DNA of 64,000 nucleotides from Physcomitrium patens (lineage: Eukaryota; Streptophyta; Bryopsida; Funariales; Funariaceae): NCBI RefSeq assembly GCF_000002425.4, contig NC_037264.1:7541399-7605398 (forward strand), read 5' to 3'. Each line of letters opens with the position of its first letter. The first letter of the stretch is position 1. Shown piece by piece: positions 59,899-64,000 of this stretch. The notes below the pieces were generated by a model. It ran no database searches. It was not told the DNA's origin and saw nothing but the letters and a program-made list of their open reading frames with translations. A program made the translations under genes and the position numbers.

Positions 59899-62800
59899 CC
59901 TATCTTTGTTCAATTTATTCATTGGCATCCATTAGGCGATGATATTACTCTTGTAGAATTCTTTGTAGGTATTATTATAAGTTTGGCAATAATATTGGAG
60001 GTAGGACTTATTGATAGGCAATATATTTATGTAAATACCATAATTGCACATAATCAAATAGTGTAATATTACCTCCAAAAGTTGTTGGCTTTGTATCTTA
60101 AATAAGTACAACTTTTAGTCAATTTTCTTAAGACGTCACCTTCATTAGTGATGAGGATTTGAGGAGATTAGATAATATTGATTTATTGATTATTAGATAG
60201 CCTTATTAAGGTCATTCACATACTAGACCATATCAAAGGTTGGATGATTTTTAATCTTATTTATTTATGAATTTGATGCAACTTATATAATGGTAGTTTA
60301 TCCATCAAATCGCATTACCTAGAAATATTTCTGAAAATATACTTCTATTGGATGACACTCAAATACAAATCTTCGGGTCTAATCAGTATATTCATTAATT
60401 ATTCATCCTTTAAACTTTGTGGACGTTGTGGCTTTGGGTTCTTATATTCATCAACTTTATTGGATTTGGATCAATGTGGCCTTGTTTCACATGCTTATGA
60501 TAATATTTTTTAGAATCAAACAACTTCTTCGATACTAAATTGATGATATCTTAGATGATAATTAAATTTTATTAATTATTATTAAGGCTAATGAGCCTCT
60601 TCTTACTTTACTTAATAAGATAAAAGTACCTTATAGCATATTTCCTATCTTTATAATATTTATAACATCATTTGTATTTTGGGCATGTAGACTTCATATG
60701 GTTTGAAATGCTAATTTTTAATCCTATGAAGAACCTAATACTAATAAGATTGAGCATGCTATGGACTTTTTGACTAACACCACAATTATTTATGATATTA
60801 TTGAAGGAAAAATTTGTTTTTTCTTAGGCCGCGCTACAGACTTCAATACTTTAGTATGAATTTTTGGTATATGCCTTGTTGTTTAAAAGCATTGTAATGA
60901 CCATTTTCATACTTTGACAATTGTTAAAAAATAGTAGATCTTAAACTTATTAAAGTTGAGAAATTTGAATTACTTTTTTTCTTAAAATAGCATCTAATTG
61001 ATAACTTATAAGTTCAATGTTTCTTTATTGCTTTGGCTAAAGATCTAAATTGTACAAATCCTTAGAAAATTCTGTTATTAGATATTTTTTTAGAAGATAT
61101 TCTACATCCTACCAACATTATCAATTCATACATATATTATGGTGATGAAGCCTCTCATTTGGCTATAAGTGAGGATGTTGTAAAAATAGGAGTTATTTCT
61201 TCATTAAAGTAATGATTAAAGGTTGTGCTAGCATGTAGTAGTATTCCATTAGTGAAAAACAAGACTAAAAAGTTTAATGATTGGACATTAGAATAAAGTC
61301 CAGATCTTATTAGTACCAAACAATAAAGGATATAAGCTTTTATTTGCTTGTATTGCGATTTTTTTGCCTCTAGTTTTAAAGATCTTAAATGTTACAGAGC
61401 CAAATCTATTTACATCTAGTTAAAAATTGATCACCTAATCTTTCAACAATCTTACAAGCTTAGTGCTTTAAAAAAAACTTATGTCTAAACTTGTTGTAAA
61501 GAATTATTGACTATAAGCTTGATTGAGCTTTTTAATAGAAATTATGCTTGTATTATAATTATTCTTTCAAAAAAGGATGTTTTTTGCAATTGGACAAAGA
61601 AAAAAATATGTAGAGACTATTGTCTAATTAATCATAAGACCAAATTTGATTAATATCTAATCCCAATATTAGAAGATTTATTTGATACAATAGGATTCTT
61701 TCAAGTATTCAACACTTTAGATTTAAGATATGATTATTATCAATTATCATTACTTCTTGAAAATCAAGTAAAGATATTATTTTAAAAATTTAATTAAGAT
61801 AGCAAGAAATAACTCTATTATTGGAAGTTCCTTCCATTTGATCTCAAAAATATACCAGTTGAATTTCAAAAGATGATGGACTATTTATTATTTAGCTTAT
61901 CATTTGCTAGATGCTACATTGATGATGTCATTATTTTTAGTAGCAATCGACAAGATCATGTCAGGCATTTATAAGTGATATTTGAATAATTATGATAATA
62001 CAAATTATTCTTGTATCATAAAAAGTATAAATTTTTCTACAAAAAATTACAATATTTTAGTCACATGATTATTTCAAGAAGTCTTGGCATGGAACAAGTA
62101 AAAATACATGCCTCGTAAAAAATCTTAGTACCAAGTAATAACTCTCAATATTGAGTTTTTTTTAGATTAAAAAATTACTATTGAAAGTTTATTAAGAACT
62201 TAAGCTTAATTACTAAGCCTTTAATTATTCTCACAAGAAAGAATGAACCATGGATTTGAAATTATGAGTAATAATATACATTTGACACATTGAAACAAAA
62301 ATTAGGTTTAATTCGTTACTTCAAAGTCCACATGTTATTAGACCTTTTCAACTACACATAGATTAAAGTGCAATAGGATTACATTTAGTCTTTACAAAGA
62401 AAGATAATATAGGATATGAAAATACCATTGCATTTGCTTCTAAAAGCAAGAATAATATATGATTTAATTATTCATTTTATAAAAAAGAAGCTTAAGCAAT
62501 AAATTAAGTTATTACTCACTTTTTATTTTATTTGTATGGTCAATAATTTATATTAATAATTGGCCATCAATCTTTGAAGTGGCTTATGAAAATAAACAAG
62601 CTTATTAGCAAACTTGCTAGATGTGCTTTATTGCTTCAAGAATACAACTTTAAAGTTGTGTATTTAGCAAGCATTTTTAATTTGGATATTAATCGACTTT
62701 CTTGTAATCTAAGTCCTTTGAAAGAAGACTTAATCAAACCTTGGTAATATAAAAATTGTGATAAAGATGCATTCATTGACTTACATGTAGCCAAATACTT

Positions 62801-64000
62801 GACTTTGATATAAGGTTTTACAATTGTGGCTCATAATCAAAGTTTAGATAAAGAATTGAATAGGAATCAAGTAATTAATAATATATAGGAAGATCTTGCA
62901 CTTTTTCCATAATCTTCAATAAGAAATATTTTTTTTAACTGACTCTACTATTAAATGAGATATGATTAGTTTCCAAATAATAAGGTTTTGTTGAAAGAAA
63001 AATTTGTTATTTTGTGTGTGGCTTGATGGAATTAGAAGCATATGTTTCGAGGCCAAATCAAAGAACTTCTTTGATTAGGCAAGTACATGAGAAGCTTGGA
63101 TATTTTAAGATACATAGAATTGAATTCATGTTGTACAATCAATATTGGTAGAATGATGTATATCAATAGGTGGCCTTATATGTTTCTTAATGTACAACAT
63201 GTAATCAGGTTAAATCAAGCTTTAATACCTTATTACCTCAATTGAAGCCTTTGCCTATCAGGAATTTGGATTACCATTGATTTTTAGACTTTGCAGGACC
63301 ATTCATTGTCACTACATATGGAATTAAATATTTTTTGGTAATGATACAATATTTTAGCAAATGAATTGAATTTATGGACTTACTACAAAAAAAAATCATA
63401 ATTGGCAGCTATAGCTTTTCTTGATCATGTGCTGGTACATTTTGAAGCATTTGCTAAAGCCTTAACAAATCAAAAGATAGAGTTCCTCAAGATGTTTGAG
63501 GCTTTATGTTCTAAAGAGCTGATAGATCATTATACTAATTCTAAAAAACATTCTAAGGTAGATGGCTTAGTTGAATAAGTTAATTAAATTATCAAGCATG
63601 ATTTACAAAAATATGGATTATTTCAAGGTCGCTATTGTGATTGGAATTTGATATTCTTTTGGATTGCAATGAGTTACCACTTTAGTAGGCAATCATTTTT
63701 GATATTTTATAGTCTTTATTAATTATTATATGGACAAGAGTCAACTTTAAGAAGCTCAATTTGTGAGAAGCTAGCTCTTATTGTAGACTTCAATGATCAT
63801 GATATTTGGGCTTAATGTCTATATGATTAAACAAAGTTTTATAAAATATCATGCTTATGGCTTTAAAAAAACTTATTCATTGTTCAACATTGCAATACCT
63901 TATGATATGCTTGCATTTGTAATAGAGCTTATTCACCTCACTTGTAGAGATTCTCTAAAAAAGATTATGTATATTTGCAACATAAGGTATCTACAATACT
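59899..64000 (+). mobile_element. Ty3/Gypsy fossil (C), right part, running off the window
   Basis: After the CCTAT duplication the host element continues. Reverse transcriptase is recognisable at about 61,600-62,000 (an LINHKTKFD-type phrase, then a YIDDVIIFS-type active-site region), RNase H at about 62,330-62,660 and integrase from about 63,040 (a zinc-binding HHCC-type region, then the catalytic core) to the window end. No 3' LTR is reached. It is older than copy B, which sits inside it, and is broken in many places. The reverse transcriptase is most like element D. Confidence 0.8.

Larger units (their letters stand above)
54200..59903 (+). mobile_element. nearly full-length Ty3/Gypsy fossil (B) with both LTRs and target-site duplication, nested in C
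   Basis: The 5' LTR is 54,205-54,747 and the 3' LTR 59,354-59,898. CCTAT flanks both ends (54,200-54,204 and 59,899-59,903), showing one insertion event. The internal order is gag of Sushi/Tcn1-like layout (about 55,000-55,700) with a zinc-knuckle-like string (about 55,815-55,875), protease (about 56,050-56,400), reverse transcriptase (about 56,640-57,340), RNase H (57,407-57,697), integrase (about 58,226-58,620) and a chromodomain-like end (about 58,795-58,880). By hand alignment the LTRs differ at roughly one site in eight or nine over about 445 bp, mostly C/T and G/A changes, which suggests an age of several million years at usual plant rates. It is broken in many places and not functional. 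Confidence 0.9.

Noticed and set aside
59773-60066. 97-residue plus-strand frame spanning the LTR end of copy B
   Set aside because: It runs from the 3' LTR across the insertion junction into element C, so it is a chimera of two fossils and not a gene.
1-64000. CRISPR arrays, bacterial operons, riboswitches or replication origins
   Set aside because: The window is eukaryotic nuclear DNA with spliced genes. No regularly spaced repeats or prokaryotic signals were seen.

Overview
The window looks like nuclear DNA of a land plant, most likely a moss or another non-seed plant. The evidence is indirect. The intact genes are plant-type nuclear genes with many short introns, and they sit in islands of moderate GC separated by long, very AT-rich stretches full of decayed Ty3/Gypsy elements. 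Several of those elements carry a chromodomain or a Sushi/Tcn1-like gag, a type described in fungi and non-seed plants. No species call is possible by eye.

Layout. 1-22,000 is AT-rich and repeat-rich. It holds unassigned sequence (1-5,480), an LTR/leader-like repeat at 5,490-6,300 with a probable inverted relative at 12,950-13,700, a chromodomain Gypsy fossil on the minus strand (about 8,250-12,475) that abuts a degenerate CCCTAATCCAAA tandem array, a second minus-strand Gypsy fossil (about 15,000-18,237) and the 3' end of a third on the plus strand (about 18,240-19,707). 22,000-35,050 is a gene island: a 16-exon guanylate-binding-protein-like GTPase closest to plant GBPL3 (24,399-30,694, +), tail to tail with the mitochondrial succinate dehydrogenase iron-sulfur subunit SDH2 (32,369-33,805, -). 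35,050-40,280 is AT-rich again, with a minus-strand Gypsy fossil and a piece of LTR. 40,290-43,310 has gene-like composition and holds a 5'-truncated relic of NSF (the SNARE-disassembly AAA ATPase). After an AT-rich spacer with microsatellites, 45,060-49,572 holds a GC-rich upstream block and an 8-exon GEN1/SEND1-type Holliday-junction resolvase gene (46,023-49,572, +). From about 49,600 the sequence becomes AT-rich. From about 52,700 to the window end lies a Gypsy fossil interrupted by a second, nearly full-length Gypsy fossil (54,205-59,898) with paired LTRs and a CCTAT target-site duplication.

The three intact genes have no shared pathway: nuclear/defence GTPase biology, the respiratory chain and DNA repair. 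The most unusual signals are heat-shock-element-like GAAnnTTCnnGAA motifs in the LTRs of several Gypsy families, a 59-bp higher-order repeat that has captured the edge of a gag region, the NSF relic with recognisable splice sites, and a SAP-like tail on the GBPL3-type protein. I did not find a clear, wholly new gene system. All exon coordinates were worked out by hand from splice-site consensus, reading phase and remembered family sequences.
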